Assembly (NCBI GenBank): GCA_945788485.1
Contig: CALZMB010000005.1
Coordinates: 1 to 21,359 of the forward strand
DNA: 21,359 nt
Source of the DNA: an uncultured bacterium
GTDB lineage: Bacteria > Bacteroidota > Bacteroidia > Bacteroidales > Bacteroidaceae
Direction of reading: 5' to 3'
Below the pieces are notes generated by a model, which saw nothing but the letters and a program-made list of their open reading frames with translations, was not told the DNA's origin and did not search any database. Of this stretch, positions 1 through 7,711 are shown piece after piece. Made by a program: the position numbers and the translations under genes. How positions within the stretch are numbered: position 1 is the first letter of the stretch; each line of letters opens with the position of its first letter.

Positions 1-1544
1 GTTACGAGGTCTGAGGTGGGGTAGTAGTACTCTATCTCTTCGTTTCCCGGGTTGTTGATGCCGTCGAAGAGAGAGATAGGCCACAGCCATGACGAGAACC
101 ATGTGTCGAGCGCGTCCTCGTCGCGTGTCAGCATATCAGCGGTCACTGCAGGGTCGATGGCTTGCGCTTTCTTCAGCGCCTCTTCTTCTGTGAGAGCGAC
201 AACATAGCGTTCTTCGCCGTCTTCTGTCTCCGGGAGGAAATATGCCGGAATGCGGTGTCCCCACCACAGCTGGCGTGAGATGCACCAGTCTTGTATGTTC
301 TCTAACCAGTTCTTGTATGTCGTGACATACTTCTGAGGATAGAACTTCAGTTCGCCGTTCAGCACTGGCGGCAATGCGATGTCTGCCATGTGCTGCATCG
401 AGAGGAACCACTGTTTGCATAGACGCGGCTCTACCGCCGTGTCCTGGTTGCGCTCAGAATATCCCACCTTGTTGTCATAGTCCTCGATATGGTCCATCAG
501 CCCAGCCTCGGCGAGGTCGATGGCAATCTGCTTGCGCACCTCCATGCGGTCTTGTCCGACATACAGCCCGGCAGCCTCAGAGAGTGTGCCGTCAGGGTTG
601 AAGATGTCGATGGTCTCAAGGTTGTGTGTCTTGCCGAGGGCATAGTCGTTTACGTCATGCGCGGGAGTGACTTTCAGACAGCCTGTTCCGAATTCTATGT
701 CAACATATCTGTCTTCGATGACAGGCACCACTCTGCCCACGAGCGGCACGATGACCTTGTGTCCCTTCAGCCATTGGTTCTTCACATCCTTCGGGTTGAT
801 GCACATCGCCGTGTCGCCCATTATCGTTTCGGGACGTGTCGTAGCCACTACGGCGTAGTAGCCCTTCTCGTCCTTGTGATACACCTCGCCCTCTTCGCCT
901 GTCAGCACGACGGGGTTGGTGTCAGCGTCAGCGACATAATATTTCAGATGATAGAGCTTTGACTTCTCTTCTCTGTATATCACCTCTTCGGTAGAGAGCA
1001 CGGTTTGCGCTTTCGGGTCCCAGTTCACCATGCGCAGGCCCCTGTAGATATATCCCTTGTCGTAGAGGTCAACAAAGACTTTCAGCACGGATTCTGAGCG
1101 TTTCTCGTCCATAGTGAATGCCGTACGGTCCCAGTCGCACGATGCGCCGAGTTTGCGCAGCTGCTTCAGGATGATGCCTCCATGCTCCTCTGTCCATGCC
1201 CATGCGTGTTTCAGGAATTCCTCGCGTGTGAGGTCGCGTTTCTTTATCCCCTGTTCTGCCAAGCGGTTCACCACCTTTGCCTCGGTCGCTATCGACGCAT
1301 GGTCGGTGCCGGGCACCCAGCAAGCGTTCTTCCCGTCAAGGCGGGCTTTGCGGATGAGGATGTCCTGGATTGTGTTGTTCAGCATGTGACCCATGTGCAG
1401 CACGCCCGTCACGTTAGGTGGCGGAATGACAATAGTATAGGGTTCTCTACTGTCGGGCTTGCTTGCAAAGAGCTTGTGCTCTGTCCAATATTCGTACCAT
1501 TTCGATTCGACCGCCTTCGGGTCGTAATTCTTTGCTAATTCCAT
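1..1544 (-). CDS. valS: Valine--tRNA ligase, N-terminal ~514 residues (3' end beyond window)
   Basis: Class I aminoacyl-tRNA synthetase that charges tRNA-Val in the cytoplasm. Reading the minus strand from the ATG at 1544 gives an uninterrupted frame to the window edge, beginning MELAKEYDPKAVESKWYEYW. The class I signature appears as PPPNVTGVLHMGHMLNN (HIGH variant HMGH). It is followed by GTDHASIATEAKV and by the editing-domain stretches TTRPETIMGDTA and GTGCLKVTPAHD. Further down, DWCISRQLWWGHRIPAY and LDTWFSSWLWP are typical of ValS. The KMSKS loop, the anticodon-binding domain and the C-terminal coiled coil would lie beyond position 1. The family is usually about 870-950 residues, so a little over half is present. 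The gene diverges from mazG, with a 110-nt gap holding candidate -7 elements for both. Identification is certain; only the truncation by the window limits the entry. Confidence 0.97.
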   Translation of the reverse strand, partial: MELAKNYDPKAVESKWYEYWTEHKLFASKPDSREPYTIVIPPPNVTGVLHMGHMLNNTIQDILIRKARLDGKNACWVPGTDHASIATEAKVVNRLAEQGIKKRDLTREEFLKHAWAWTEEHGGIILKQLRKLGASCDWDRTAFTMDEKRSESVLKVFVDLYDKGYIYRGLRMVNWDPKAQTVLSTEEVIYREEKSKLYHLKYYVADADTNPVVLTGEEGEVYHKDEKGYYAVVATTRPETIMGDTAMCINPKDVKNQWLKGHKVIVPLVGRVVPVIEDRYVDIEFGTGCLKVTPAHDVNDYALGKTHNLETIDIFNPDGTLSEAAGLYVGQDRMEVRKQIAIDLAEAGLMDHIEDYDNKVGYSERNQDTAVEPRLCKQWFLSMQHMADIALPPVLNGELKFYPQKYVTTYKNWLENIQDWCISRQLWWGHRIPAYFLPETEDGEERYVVALTEEEALKKAQAIDPAVTADMLTRDEDALDTWFSSWLWPISLFDGINNPGNEEIEYYYPTSDLV

Positions 1545-1576
1545 ATAATAATGATTTCTTATTTGCTTTTTCCGTG

Positions 1577-1584
1577 CAAAATTA
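1577..1584 (-). promoter_or_regulatory. Candidate valS -7 promoter element
   Basis: The minus strand reads TAATTTTG followed by C, matching the Bacteroidota -7 consensus TAnnTTTG, 33 nt upstream of the valS ATG. No clean TTTG box is visible at -33, so the call rests on the -7 element alone. Confidence 0.5.
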
Positions 1585-1627
1585 CATAATTTTCTTTAGA
1601 AAATAGGCATATTATACAAATAATTTG

Positions 1628-1635
1628 TACTTTTG
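1628..1635 (+). promoter_or_regulatory. Candidate mazG -7 promoter element
   Basis: TACTTTTG followed by CAG matches TAnnTTTG and lies 20 nt upstream of the mazG ATG. It also argues against an upstream TTG start at 1625, which would fall inside this element. The -33 box is not obvious. Confidence 0.5.
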
Positions 1636-1654
1636 CAGAATAAAAAACATAATC

Positions 1655-2446
1655 ATGCATACAAAAGAAGAAAAACTTGCCGCTTTTGGCAGATTGCTCG
1701 ATGTCCTCGACAATCTCCGCGAGAAATGCCCTTGGGACAGGAAACAGACAAACATGTCGCTCCGTCCCCATACTATTGAAGAAGCCTACGAGCTTTGCGA
1801 CGCTCTGATAAAAGACGATAAGAAAGAGATTTGCAAGGAGTTGGGCGATGTCATGGAACATGTCCTGTTCTATAGCATCATCGGGTCGGAGAAGGGTGAT
1901 TTCGATATTGCCGACGTCTGCAACGCTGAGGCGGAGAAACTCATTTTCAGACACCCGCATATCTATGGCGAACAGCATGCCGACACCAGCGACGATGTCA
2001 GCGCGTTGTGGGAAAAGGTGAAGCAGAAAGAAAAGGACGGCAACAAATCTGTCCTCTCCGGTGTGCCCGAATCCTTGCCCTCGCTCATCAAGGCCTACCG
2101 CATACAGGACAAAGCCCGCAACGTGGGCTTCGACTGGGACGAACGCACACAGGTGTGGGACAAGGTGTACGAAGAGATTGGCGAACTGAAGGCCGAGTTA
2201 GAGAAAGGAGACAAAGAACGTTCGCTGAAAGAGCTGGGCGATTTCATCTTCTCTGTCGTGAACGCAGCACGCCTTTATCATCTCAATCCTGACACGGCTC
2301 TCGAACTCACCAACCGCAAATTCACCAACCGTTTCAATTTCATCGAGCGGAAAGCGAAGGAGCAAGGAAAAGACATGTCAGACATGACGCTCAGCGAGAT
2401 GGACGAACTGTGGGAACTGGCTAAGGCAGAGCAACATGATGCCTGA
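1655..2446 (+). CDS. mazG: Nucleoside triphosphate pyrophosphohydrolase MazG
   Basis: Hydrolyses (d)NTPs to NMP and pyrophosphate; in other bacteria it acts as a house-cleaning enzyme and moderates ppGpp responses. The 263-residue product equals the usual MazG length and has two MazG domains. The first starts near residue 8 with FGRLLDVLDNLREKCPWD, followed by SLRPHTIEEAYELCDAL and the metal-binding EICKELGDVMEHVLF (ExxELxD type). The second, in the C-terminal half, has GFDWDERTQVWDKVYEEIGE and SLKELGDFIFSVVNAAR. The frame is open upstream to a TTG at 1625, but that codon sits in the -7 element, so the ATG at 1655 is chosen. It is the first gene of an apparent operon with the lipoprotein gene and rnz, separated from the former by a repeat array. 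Confidence 0.95.
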   Translation: MHTKEEKLAAFGRLLDVLDNLREKCPWDRKQTNMSLRPHTIEEAYELCDALIKDDKKEICKELGDVMEHVLFYSIIGSEKGDFDIADVCNAEAEKLIFRHPHIYGEQHADTSDDVSALWEKVKQKEKDGNKSVLSGVPESLPSLIKAYRIQDKARNVGFDWDERTQVWDKVYEEIGELKAELEKGDKERSLKELGDFIFSVVNAARLYHLNPDTALELTNRKFTNRFNFIERKAKEQGKDMSDMTLSEMDELWELAKAEQHDA

Positions 2447-2464
2447 CTTGATGTGTTGAGCACA

Positions 2465-2570
2465 CAACTCGTCAACTAAAAACTATCAACTCGTCAACTA
2501 AAAACTATCAACTTGTCAACTAAAAACTATCAACTCGTCAACTTGTTAACTTGTTTACTCGTCAACTAAA
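2465..2570 (+). repeat. Family A tandem array (22-nt period), copy 1
   Basis: The array consists of CAACT cores separated alternately by a 3-nt spacer (CGT or TGT) and a 9-nt spacer (AAAAACTAT), giving a 22-nt period. Three nearly identical units are followed by degenerate 8-nt units in which CAACT becomes TAACT or TTACT. It fills almost the whole mazG-lipoprotein gap and ends 9 nt before the downstream ATG. The same family recurs at 4271, 8530, 8711, 9945 and 15142. Confidence 0.95.
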
Positions 2571-2579
2571 TAAAAAACT

Positions 2580-3146
2580 ATGAACAGAAAAACATACCCT
2601 CTCATCTTTGCCGCCTTGCTGCTTCTCGGCATCACTGCGTGTAAACAGCAGAAGACAGACAAGCCGCAGACATTAGAAGACACGACGGAGGTGGCTGACC
2701 CGGACACCACCATCTACGGACGCTGCGGCGACGAGACAACGATGCATGTGCTGCAACTTGTCACCGACGAAGGAACCACGATGTCGTTTCTCGTCGATGT
2801 CGATGATTCTGAGACACAGACAGTGAAGGGCGGCATGCTTGCCGGAGACCGCTTTGCCGTCACTGCACGCGTCGTTGACGGCGACACCATCGCTGTGAAA
2901 GCCATCAACCTCAATACGTTGCAAGGCAAATGGATGAGCATCGACCGTAACTTCGAGATTGTGGACGGCGGAGAGGTGATATCCGCTATACACACCGAGA
3001 CAAACCCTTACACCTTCTGGAAGATTCATAATGGCTCGCTCCTGCTCGGAGCAGACACGTTCGACATCATCACACTCGGTGCTGACAGCCTCGAACTGGA
3101 GAACAACCGCGGCATCTTCGTCTATAAACGTCAAACAGCACAATAA
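2580..3146 (+). CDS. Putative lipoprotein with lipocalin-like C-terminal half
   Basis: A 188-residue predicted lipoprotein. The N-terminus has a basic start (MNRKTYP), a hydrophobic stretch (LIFAALLLLG) and a lipobox ending ITAC, so Cys21 is the likely lipidated residue. A charged linker (KQQKTDKPQTLEDTTE) follows. The mature part contains GMLAGDRFAVTARVVDGDT and LQGKWMSIDRNFEI; the latter resembles the first strand of small lipocalin-like domains of Bacteroidota lipoproteins. I recognise it only as a conserved Bacteroidales type, without a known function. The stop codon overlaps the rnz start by one base (TAATG), which indicates translational coupling. The 133-nt gap to mazG is filled by the repeat array, so mazG may or may not be cotranscribed. 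Lysine at +2 after the Cys does not fit the usual acidic Bacteroidota surface-export signal, so a periplasmic location is more likely. Confidence 0.8.
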   Translation: MNRKTYPLIFAALLLLGITACKQQKTDKPQTLEDTTEVADPDTTIYGRCGDETTMHVLQLVTDEGTTMSFLVDVDDSETQTVKGGMLAGDRFAVTARVVDGDTIAVKAINLNTLQGKWMSIDRNFEIVDGGEVISAIHTETNPYTFWKIHNGSLLLGADTFDIITLGADSLELENNRGIFVYKRQTAQ

Positions 3147-4063
3147 TGGAACCGTTCAAAGTCACTGTCCTCGGATGCGGCTCGGCTACACCAACGCTCA
3201 GACATTTCCCCTCGTCGCAGACCGTAGAGGTGCGGGGGAAGCTCTTCATGATTGACTGTGCCGAGGGGACGCAGCTGCAGATACGCAAGACACGTCTCGC
3301 TTTCTCAAGGCTACAGGCTGTCTTCATCTCGCATATCCATGGAGACCACTGCCTCGGGCTGATTGGCATGATCTCGACATTCGGCTTGCTCGGCAGGACG
3401 GTGCCCCTGCATGTCTATGCGCCGCAGGCGTTGCATGAGATTCTCGACATACAGATACGCACCTTCTGCAACGACCTCAGCTATGATGTCGTGTTCCATG
3501 AGATAGACACACGCAAGGCTGCCGTGATTTACGAAGACCGCAGCCTCACCGTCGAGACGATACCTCTGAAACACCGTGTGCCGTGTGCCGGCTTCCTTTT
3601 CCGTGAGAAACCCACTCTCCCGCATATACGCCGCGACATGATAGACTTCTACCATATCCCCGTCTGCTACATACAGCTCATAAAGTCCGGCGCCGACTGG
3701 CATACACCCGACGGTGATGTCATCCCCAACAGCCGCCTTGTATTGCCTGCCGACAAGCCGCGCTCGTATGCCTATTGCTCAGATACGGCTTATCTGCCTG
3801 AATTGCACAAGCAAATTGCGGGTGTCTCCCTCCTCTACCATGAAGCCACATACGCAAAGGATATGATAAAGCAGGCAGAGAAATATCTCCACTCGACGGC
3901 AGAGCAGGCGGCGACAGTGGCAAAGCAGGCTTCTGCCGGACAGCTGCTGATAGGGCATTTCAGCTCGCGCTACAACGATGAAACTGTCCTGCTTAAAGAA
4001 GCTCAGGAGATATTCCCCAACACATCTCTCGCAAACGAGATGATGATCGTCGATGTGATTTGA
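3146..4063 (+). CDS. rnz: Ribonuclease Z (tRNA 3' endonuclease)
   Basis: A metallo-beta-lactamase-fold endonuclease that removes 3' trailers from tRNA precursors, most important for tRNAs without an encoded CCA. The 305-residue product has the normal short-form length. Visible motifs are VLGCGSATPT near the N-terminus, the zinc motif SHIHGDHCLGL (HxHxDH, His63-His68), the metal-bridging aspartate region AYCSDTAY, LYHEATYA, and the final histidine motif GHFSSRY. The start is the ATG that overlaps the lipoprotein stop by one base. Both tRNA-end processing activities lie in this window, since rnpB (5' end) is 1.8 kb downstream on the other strand. Downstream is a long hairpin and a repeat array, then the convergent yihY. 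Confidence 0.95.
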   Translation: MEPFKVTVLGCGSATPTLRHFPSSQTVEVRGKLFMIDCAEGTQLQIRKTRLAFSRLQAVFISHIHGDHCLGLIGMISTFGLLGRTVPLHVYAPQALHEILDIQIRTFCNDLSYDVVFHEIDTRKAAVIYEDRSLTVETIPLKHRVPCAGFLFREKPTLPHIRRDMIDFYHIPVCYIQLIKSGADWHTPDGDVIPNSRLVLPADKPRSYAYCSDTAYLPELHKQIAGVSLLYHEATYAKDMIKQAEKYLHSTAEQAATVAKQASAGQLLIGHFSSRYNDETVLLKEAQEIFPNTSLANEMMIVDVI

Positions 4064-4095
4064 TTCGCAAGTTATGAACTTGCCATAGTCGAAAA

Positions 4096-4189
4096 GTTGA
4101 CAATCAAACAGGTTGATAGGATATAAGTGGTGAGTATTGGGACGCCAATACAAAAAACTTATATCCTATCAACCTGTTTGCTTGTCAAC
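4096..4189. repeat. 94-nt nested hairpin joined to a family A array
   Basis: A 24-bp perfect inverted repeat (4105-4128 with 4157-4180) is extended, after a symmetric 3-nt mismatch, by GTTGAC (4096-4101) pairing with GTCAAC (4184-4189). The loop holds a second perfect hairpin, GTATTGG / CCAATAC (4134-4140 with 4145-4151). The outer hexamers are the family A core in inverted orientation, and the array continues directly to the right. It may also end transcription between the convergent rnz and yihY genes, although no T-run follows. Confidence 0.9.
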
Positions 4190-4207
4190 TAAATACTATC
4201 AACTTGT

Positions 4208-4270
4208 TTTTTCGCAAGCTCAAGGAGATTTGTCCTCTGGACCCACTGACTGAAGGGAGGTAAACTCCTT
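4208..4270. repeat. Palindromic element, right-truncated copy
   Basis: A left arm TTTTTCGCAAGCTCAAGGA (4208-4226) precedes a core shared with 20498-20532 (core here 4225-4260, including GGACCCACTGAC and GAAGGGAGG). The expected right arm stops after CCTTG, where the sequence turns into a family A array. The other copy at 20498-20556 has the right arm and lacks the left. Confidence 0.8.
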
Positions 4271-4380
4271 GTCAACTAAAAACTATCAACTCGTCAACTA
4301 AAAACTATCAACTTGTTAACTTGTCAACTCGTTAACTTGTCAACTAAATACTATCAACTCGTTAACTGGTCAACTAAAAA
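4271..4380 (+). repeat. Family A tandem array, copy 2
   Basis: This has the same CAACT-core units as copy 1, including full 22-nt units and shorter TAACT variants. It lies between the truncated palindromic element and the stop of yihY. A short stretch of the same repeat is also present at 4184-4206. Confidence 0.95.
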
Positions 4381-4392
4381 GAATCAACCCAC

Positions 4393-5667
4393 CTAAGCCA
4401 ATTCATACATCTTTATCTCGTTCATCCCGTCGATGTATTCTTTTCGCAGCGCGAATGCCTTCTTCCATTTCTCGTTGCGCATGACATCATTAAGGCTCAC
4501 GTCGCATTTCCACGGATGCATGTTCTCAAGATGCGAGTATAGCTTGCCTAATGTCATCACCTCGACGCTCTCAATAGGCAGGTAAGCCCTCTCGTCTTCT
4601 TCCTTTGTCATGACAGCGGCTATGAGATTGGCTTCTGCAAGTGTGCCAAGCACCGTCTCGACAATGCGCCGGTGAGCCTTCGTCAGCCGGCACAACTCTG
4701 ATGTCGTATATGGCTTGTAGCCGTCTTTCATCCTTTTGCAGATATGGCTCAGCACCATCGCGCACATCATGAAGCGGTAGCGTTGTGATATGCTGGACAC
4801 TTTCTGAGCGCACAGCAGATAGTCGAAGTTCTGGATGACGTACGACAGCTCCGCGCCGATGAGGATGATTATCCAGGTGAACTGTATCCACAGCATGAAG
4901 AGCGGCAGGGCGGCGAACGAGCCGTAGATGGCATTGTAGCCCGACACCCACATCTGCGAGTGGATATAGAAATATTGCAGCACCTGCATGCACAATGTGG
5001 CGATGAAGGCTGGCGCAAGGGCGTTGCGCCATCTCACCCTCGTATTCGGCATGAAGGTGTAGAGCACGGAGAAGATGCCTGTCATGATGATGGTGGGCAT
5101 GATGTCGATGCTCAGTTTCAGCAGCGGGCCGATGACATATTCTTCTCTCACTATCTTCGACACGGATGCCATCCAGAGCGTCACGCCGGAGTTGACGATA
5201 ATCATGATGGGCAGCATGAAGAACATCGCCATGAAATCGGTGAAGGTCCTTGTCAACGAACGCTGGGTGTCTGCCTCCCATATATCGTTGAAGACATGCT
5301 CGATGTTGCGCGTCAGCATTGTCACGGTCCAGAGCATGAATACGAGACCGAAGCCGAACACTATGCCGCTCTTCGTGTGTATGAGATATGAGTTGACAAA
5401 GCCGATGATGACTTCCACCACCTGCGGCTGACTGTCAAGGGCTGAGCGGAACCACGCCTCGATGTATTTGTTGTAGCCGAAACCTCGCGCAATGGCGAAA
5501 ATCACCGCTACGACGGGCACGGTGGCGAGGAGTGTGGAGTATGTCAGCTGTGATGCCGATTCCATGACCCTCTTGTTCATGAAATCCGCCCAAAGGACTT
5601 GCGTGATGCTTCTGATCTTCTCTTTCTTCCCTTTGAAAAATGCGTGGAGTTGTGCGATGTTTTTCAT
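4393..5667 (-). CDS. YihY/BrkB family inner-membrane protein
   Basis: A 424-residue integral membrane protein of the YihY/virulence factor BrkB family, often misnamed ribonuclease BN; its function is unsettled. The family signature is clear: ASQLTYSTLLATVPVVAVIFAI near residue 40, FVNSYLIHTKSGIVFGFGLVFMLWTVTMLTRNIEHVFNDIW, and later GSFAALPLFMLWIQFTWIIILIGAELSYVIQ. About six hydrophobic segments fill residues 35-290. The last ~130 residues are soluble, and LCRLTKAHRRIVETVLGTLAEANLI looks like a winged-helix segment, an extension commonly seen in longer family members. The ATG at 5667 precedes a basic, membrane-proximal helix. Upstream lies a foldback element and then the end of rnpB, so readthrough from rnpB is possible. 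A family A array lies just downstream. Confidence 0.9.
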   Translation of the reverse strand: MKNIAQLHAFFKGKKEKIRSITQVLWADFMNKRVMESASQLTYSTLLATVPVVAVIFAIARGFGYNKYIEAWFRSALDSQPQVVEVIIGFVNSYLIHTKSGIVFGFGLVFMLWTVTMLTRNIEHVFNDIWEADTQRSLTRTFTDFMAMFFMLPIMIIVNSGVTLWMASVSKIVREEYVIGPLLKLSIDIMPTIIMTGIFSVLYTFMPNTRVRWRNALAPAFIATLCMQVLQYFYIHSQMWVSGYNAIYGSFAALPLFMLWIQFTWIIILIGAELSYVIQNFDYLLCAQKVSSISQRYRFMMCAMVLSHICKRMKDGYKPYTTSELCRLTKAHRRIVETVLGTLAEANLIAAVMTKEEDERAYLPIESVEVMTLGKLYSHLENMHPWKCDVSLNDVMRNEKWKKAFALRKEYIDGMNEIKMYELA

Positions 5668-5707
5668 GCGAAAGGTGTTTAGGCTGTCACGTTCGTGTGT
5701 TCAAGGA

Positions 5708-5892
5708 GGGTTCTATTAATGCCCACCGTCAAATTATGAATATTCAAGGGTTAACGTTTTGCCATCTTTTGGATTCTTTTTGGGCCAAATTGCAAGTCGC
5801 TTCGGTCACGTAGCCCGCTACGCTCTCTCTACAACTTTCAATTTGTCCTCAAAAACAATCTCAAAATCTGACAAAGCGCATTTATAGAACCC
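5708..5892. mobile_element. Foldback/MITE-like element between rnpB and yihY
   Basis: The terminal repeats at 5708-5722 (GGGTTCTATTAATGC) and 5878-5892 are inverted and match at 14 of 15 positions. The inner arms (about 5767-5797 and 5831-5868) are also imperfectly complementary, and the apex is the perfect hairpin CGTAGC-CC-GCTACG (5809-5822). The left arm carries about 30 extra bases. No open reading frame is visible. The shape suggests a non-autonomous element or a mobile hairpin; no target duplication is evident. Confidence 0.65.
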
Positions 5893-5905
5893 ACCTCAAA
5901 AAAAA

Positions 5906-6288
5906 TAGGGCAGTGTTCCTGTAAGCCGGGTTCTGTATCTTCTTGCAGTAAACATTGTTATGCTCACACATGACGATGCCTGTCATTTATCTAATCTGTA
6001 TGTCGCCACACAGCTCAAGCGTTCTACCCTCTGCCTCGGGCGAGCAACCCTCAAACAGCAGTTTACATGAACTTGCAGCTCCCAAGATGCACAGCCGTCA
6101 TGTCGCCATGGCGCTGGTGGGCTCTTACCCCGCCTTCTCACCCTTGCCCCGCCGGGGCGGGGCGGTTGTTTTCTTCTGCATTACTCACCCCTCGCGGAGT
6201 GCTACTATATTAGGTAGTGGGATGCTCTGTGCTGCCCGGACTTTCCTCTGACATCATCAGATGCCAGCGACAGGCCGGAACACTGCCT
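5906..6288 (-). ncRNA. rnpB: RNase P RNA (bacterial type A-like)
   Basis: Catalytic RNA of RNase P, which cleaves 5' leaders from pre-tRNAs with the protein RnpA. On the minus strand the universal motifs are in order: AGAGGAAAGTCCGGGC (P4 5' strand region, about 6235-6250), GTAAGAGCCCACCAGCG, GAGGGTAGAACGC, and near the 3' end ACAGAACCCGGCTTAC (P4 3' strand). The ends are set by a P1 helix. GGCAGTGTTCC (6287-6277) pairs with GGAACACTGCC near 5909-5919, and a run of eight T (5898-5905) follows the 3' end. It begins only about 27 nt after the DUF1573 stop, with no clear promoter in that gap. Reading frames across it are spurious. The ends are accurate to a few bases. Confidence 0.96.
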
Positions 6289-6314
6289 CTTTGTCTCTTG
6301 CTCGTGAGAAGACG

Positions 6315-6692
6315 CTATTCCGTCATCTCGCCTCCAACATACAGTCGTGTCATCTCCGGCATGCCGTTCGTGCGCACCGTGATGCTCTTCTTGAATTTCC
6401 CAGGGAATTTCCCGGCTCCGTTGTATGTTACCTTCAGCTCGCCCTTCTCGCCCGGCTGAATAGGCTGTTTCGTGTATGAAGGCACGGTGCATCCGCAGCT
6501 TGCCACTGCCTGTGTGATGACCAACGGCTTGTCGCCGGTGTTGAAGAATGTGAATACGCATACCTGCACGCCGTCCTTTGCTGAGAAAGTGCCGTAGTCG
6601 TGCTCAAACTTGTCAAACTTTATCTTTGCTCCTGCCGAGGCTGACAGAACCACGCAGACAAGCATCAATGCTGTGAATAGTATTCTCTTCAT
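6315..6692 (-). CDS. DUF1573 domain protein with signal peptide
   Basis: A 125-residue exported protein. The first ~22 residues (MKRILFTALMLVCVVLSASAGA) form a signal peptide with a likely cleavage after ASA or SAGA. The remainder is one DUF1573 domain, an immunoglobulin-like (ASPM/SPD-2/Hydin type) fold common in Bacteroidota: FDKFEHDYGTFSAKDG, FFNTGDKPLVITQAVASCGCT and IQPGEKGELKVTYN. The conserved SCGCT cysteines are present. The biochemical role of the family is unknown; a periplasmic or surface location is inferred. The gene lies 87 nt downstream of rpoD on the same strand, with a 17-bp palindrome in the gap, and rnpB follows almost immediately. Confidence 0.9.
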   Translation of the reverse strand: MKRILFTALMLVCVVLSASAGAKIKFDKFEHDYGTFSAKDGVQVCVFTFFNTGDKPLVITQAVASCGCTVPSYTKQPIQPGEKGELKVTYNGAGKFPGKFKKSITVRTNGMPEMTRLYVGGEMTE

Positions 6693-6708
6693 GAGTTAGT
6701 GGTTTTTT

Positions 6709-6725
6709 GTGCGGATAATCCGCAC
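6709..6725. other. 17-bp perfect palindrome upstream of the DUF1573 gene
   Basis: GTGCGGATAATCCGCAC is a perfect 7-bp-arm inverted repeat 16 nt before the DUF1573 ATG. On the minus strand it is followed by an A-run, not a T-run, so it is not a standard terminator for rpoD. It could be an RNA hairpin in the 5' UTR or a dimer-binding site. Confidence 0.55.
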
Positions 6726-6779
6726 GGATGATACAATGTCGTTTCAGCGGAATCAGGGCTGTCTCTTCTCCCTGCTCTC

Positions 6780-7652
6780 TTATCCCAAGTATTTCATCAG
6801 GATGCGCGCGTTGCCGCTCTCGCGCAGCTTGGCTATCGACTTCTCGCGTATCTGACGCACACGCTCTCTTGTCAAGCCGAGCTGGTCGCCAATCTCCTCC
6901 AGACCTTTCTCGTGACAGCCTATGCCGTAACATTCGCGGATGATGGTTATCTCACGGTCTTTCAGAACTTTGCTCAGCACGTTGTTCAGCTCCATCGCCA
7001 TCGATTCGTGGTCAACCTGACGGTCGGTGCGCGAATCGTCGCCTGATGCCATCACGTCGAGCATACAGTTGTCTTCGCCGTCCTGGAACGGCGCGTCGAT
7101 AGAGACGTGATGCCCATCAGCCATGAGGCTCTGGCCAATCTTCTCCTCGTCAATCTGTGTCACTTCAGACAGCTCTGACACCGAAGGGTGACGCTGGTTC
7201 TCCTGCTCGAATTTGTTGATTTCGTGGTTTATCTTGTTCAGCGAGCCAACCTGGTTGAGAGGCAGGCGCACGATGCGGCTCTGCTCTGCGATGGCCTGGA
7301 GGATAGACTGCCTGATCCACCATACAGCATACGAGATGAATTTGAAGCCGCGTGTCTCGTCAAACTTCTGTGCGGCTTTGATAAGCCCGATGTTTCCCTC
7401 GTCGATGAGGTCGGTAAGGGTGAGACCCTGATGTTGATACTGTTTTGCCACAGACACCACAAATCGCAGGTTGGCTGTCACGAGCTTCTCTTTTGCACGC
7501 TCGCCCTCAATGCCACCCTTACGAATCTTCTGTGCCAACTCTATCTCTTCATCTATCGAGATAAGCGGTGCGCGACCAATCTCAACGAGGTATTTGTCAA
7601 GTGCCTCGCTCGAACGGTTCGTAATACTTTTCTGGATTTTTAATTGTCTCAT
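6780..7652 (-). CDS. rpoD: Primary RNA polymerase sigma factor (RpoD/SigA, short Bacteroidota form)
   Basis: Housekeeping sigma-70 factor that directs RNA polymerase to promoters. The 290-residue length is the normal Bacteroidota form, without the long N-terminal region 1.1 of proteobacterial RpoD. Region 1.2 is LDKYLVEIGRAPLIS. Region 2 has VTANLRFVVSVAKQY, LIDEGNIGLIKAAQKFD and FISYAVWWIRQSI. Region 3 follows (LPLNQVGSLNKI, HPSVSELSEVTQ). Region 4 ends with the helix-turn-helix LEEIGDQLGLTRERVRQIRE. The product should recognise the TTTG / TAnnTTTG promoters seen in this window. It appears to be transcribed alone or with the DUF1573 gene. Confidence 0.96.
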   Translation of the reverse strand: MRQLKIQKSITNRSSEALDKYLVEIGRAPLISIDEEIELAQKIRKGGIEGERAKEKLVTANLRFVVSVAKQYQHQGLTLTDLIDEGNIGLIKAAQKFDETRGFKFISYAVWWIRQSILQAIAEQSRIVRLPLNQVGSLNKINHEINKFEQENQRHPSVSELSEVTQIDEEKIGQSLMADGHHVSIDAPFQDGEDNCMLDVMASGDDSRTDRQVDHESMAMELNNVLSKVLKDREITIIRECYGIGCHEKGLEEIGDQLGLTRERVRQIREKSIAKLRESGNARILMKYLG

Positions 7653-7711
7653 TTATTTCTTGTGTTAGCCTTACTTATTTCCCCTTTTAGTTGGGTTTGC
7701 AGAAAACTGTG

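Noticed and set aside
2465..2570. Possible CRISPR array
   Set aside because: The units are contiguous tandem repeats without unique spacers of constant length, and no cas genes are near.
5955..6251. 98-codon open frame on the plus strand
   Set aside because: It lies wholly within rnpB on the opposite strand; the RNA motifs explain the sequence.
6709..6725. Terminator of rpoD
   Set aside because: The hairpin is followed by an A-run on the transcribed minus strand and has no T-tract.
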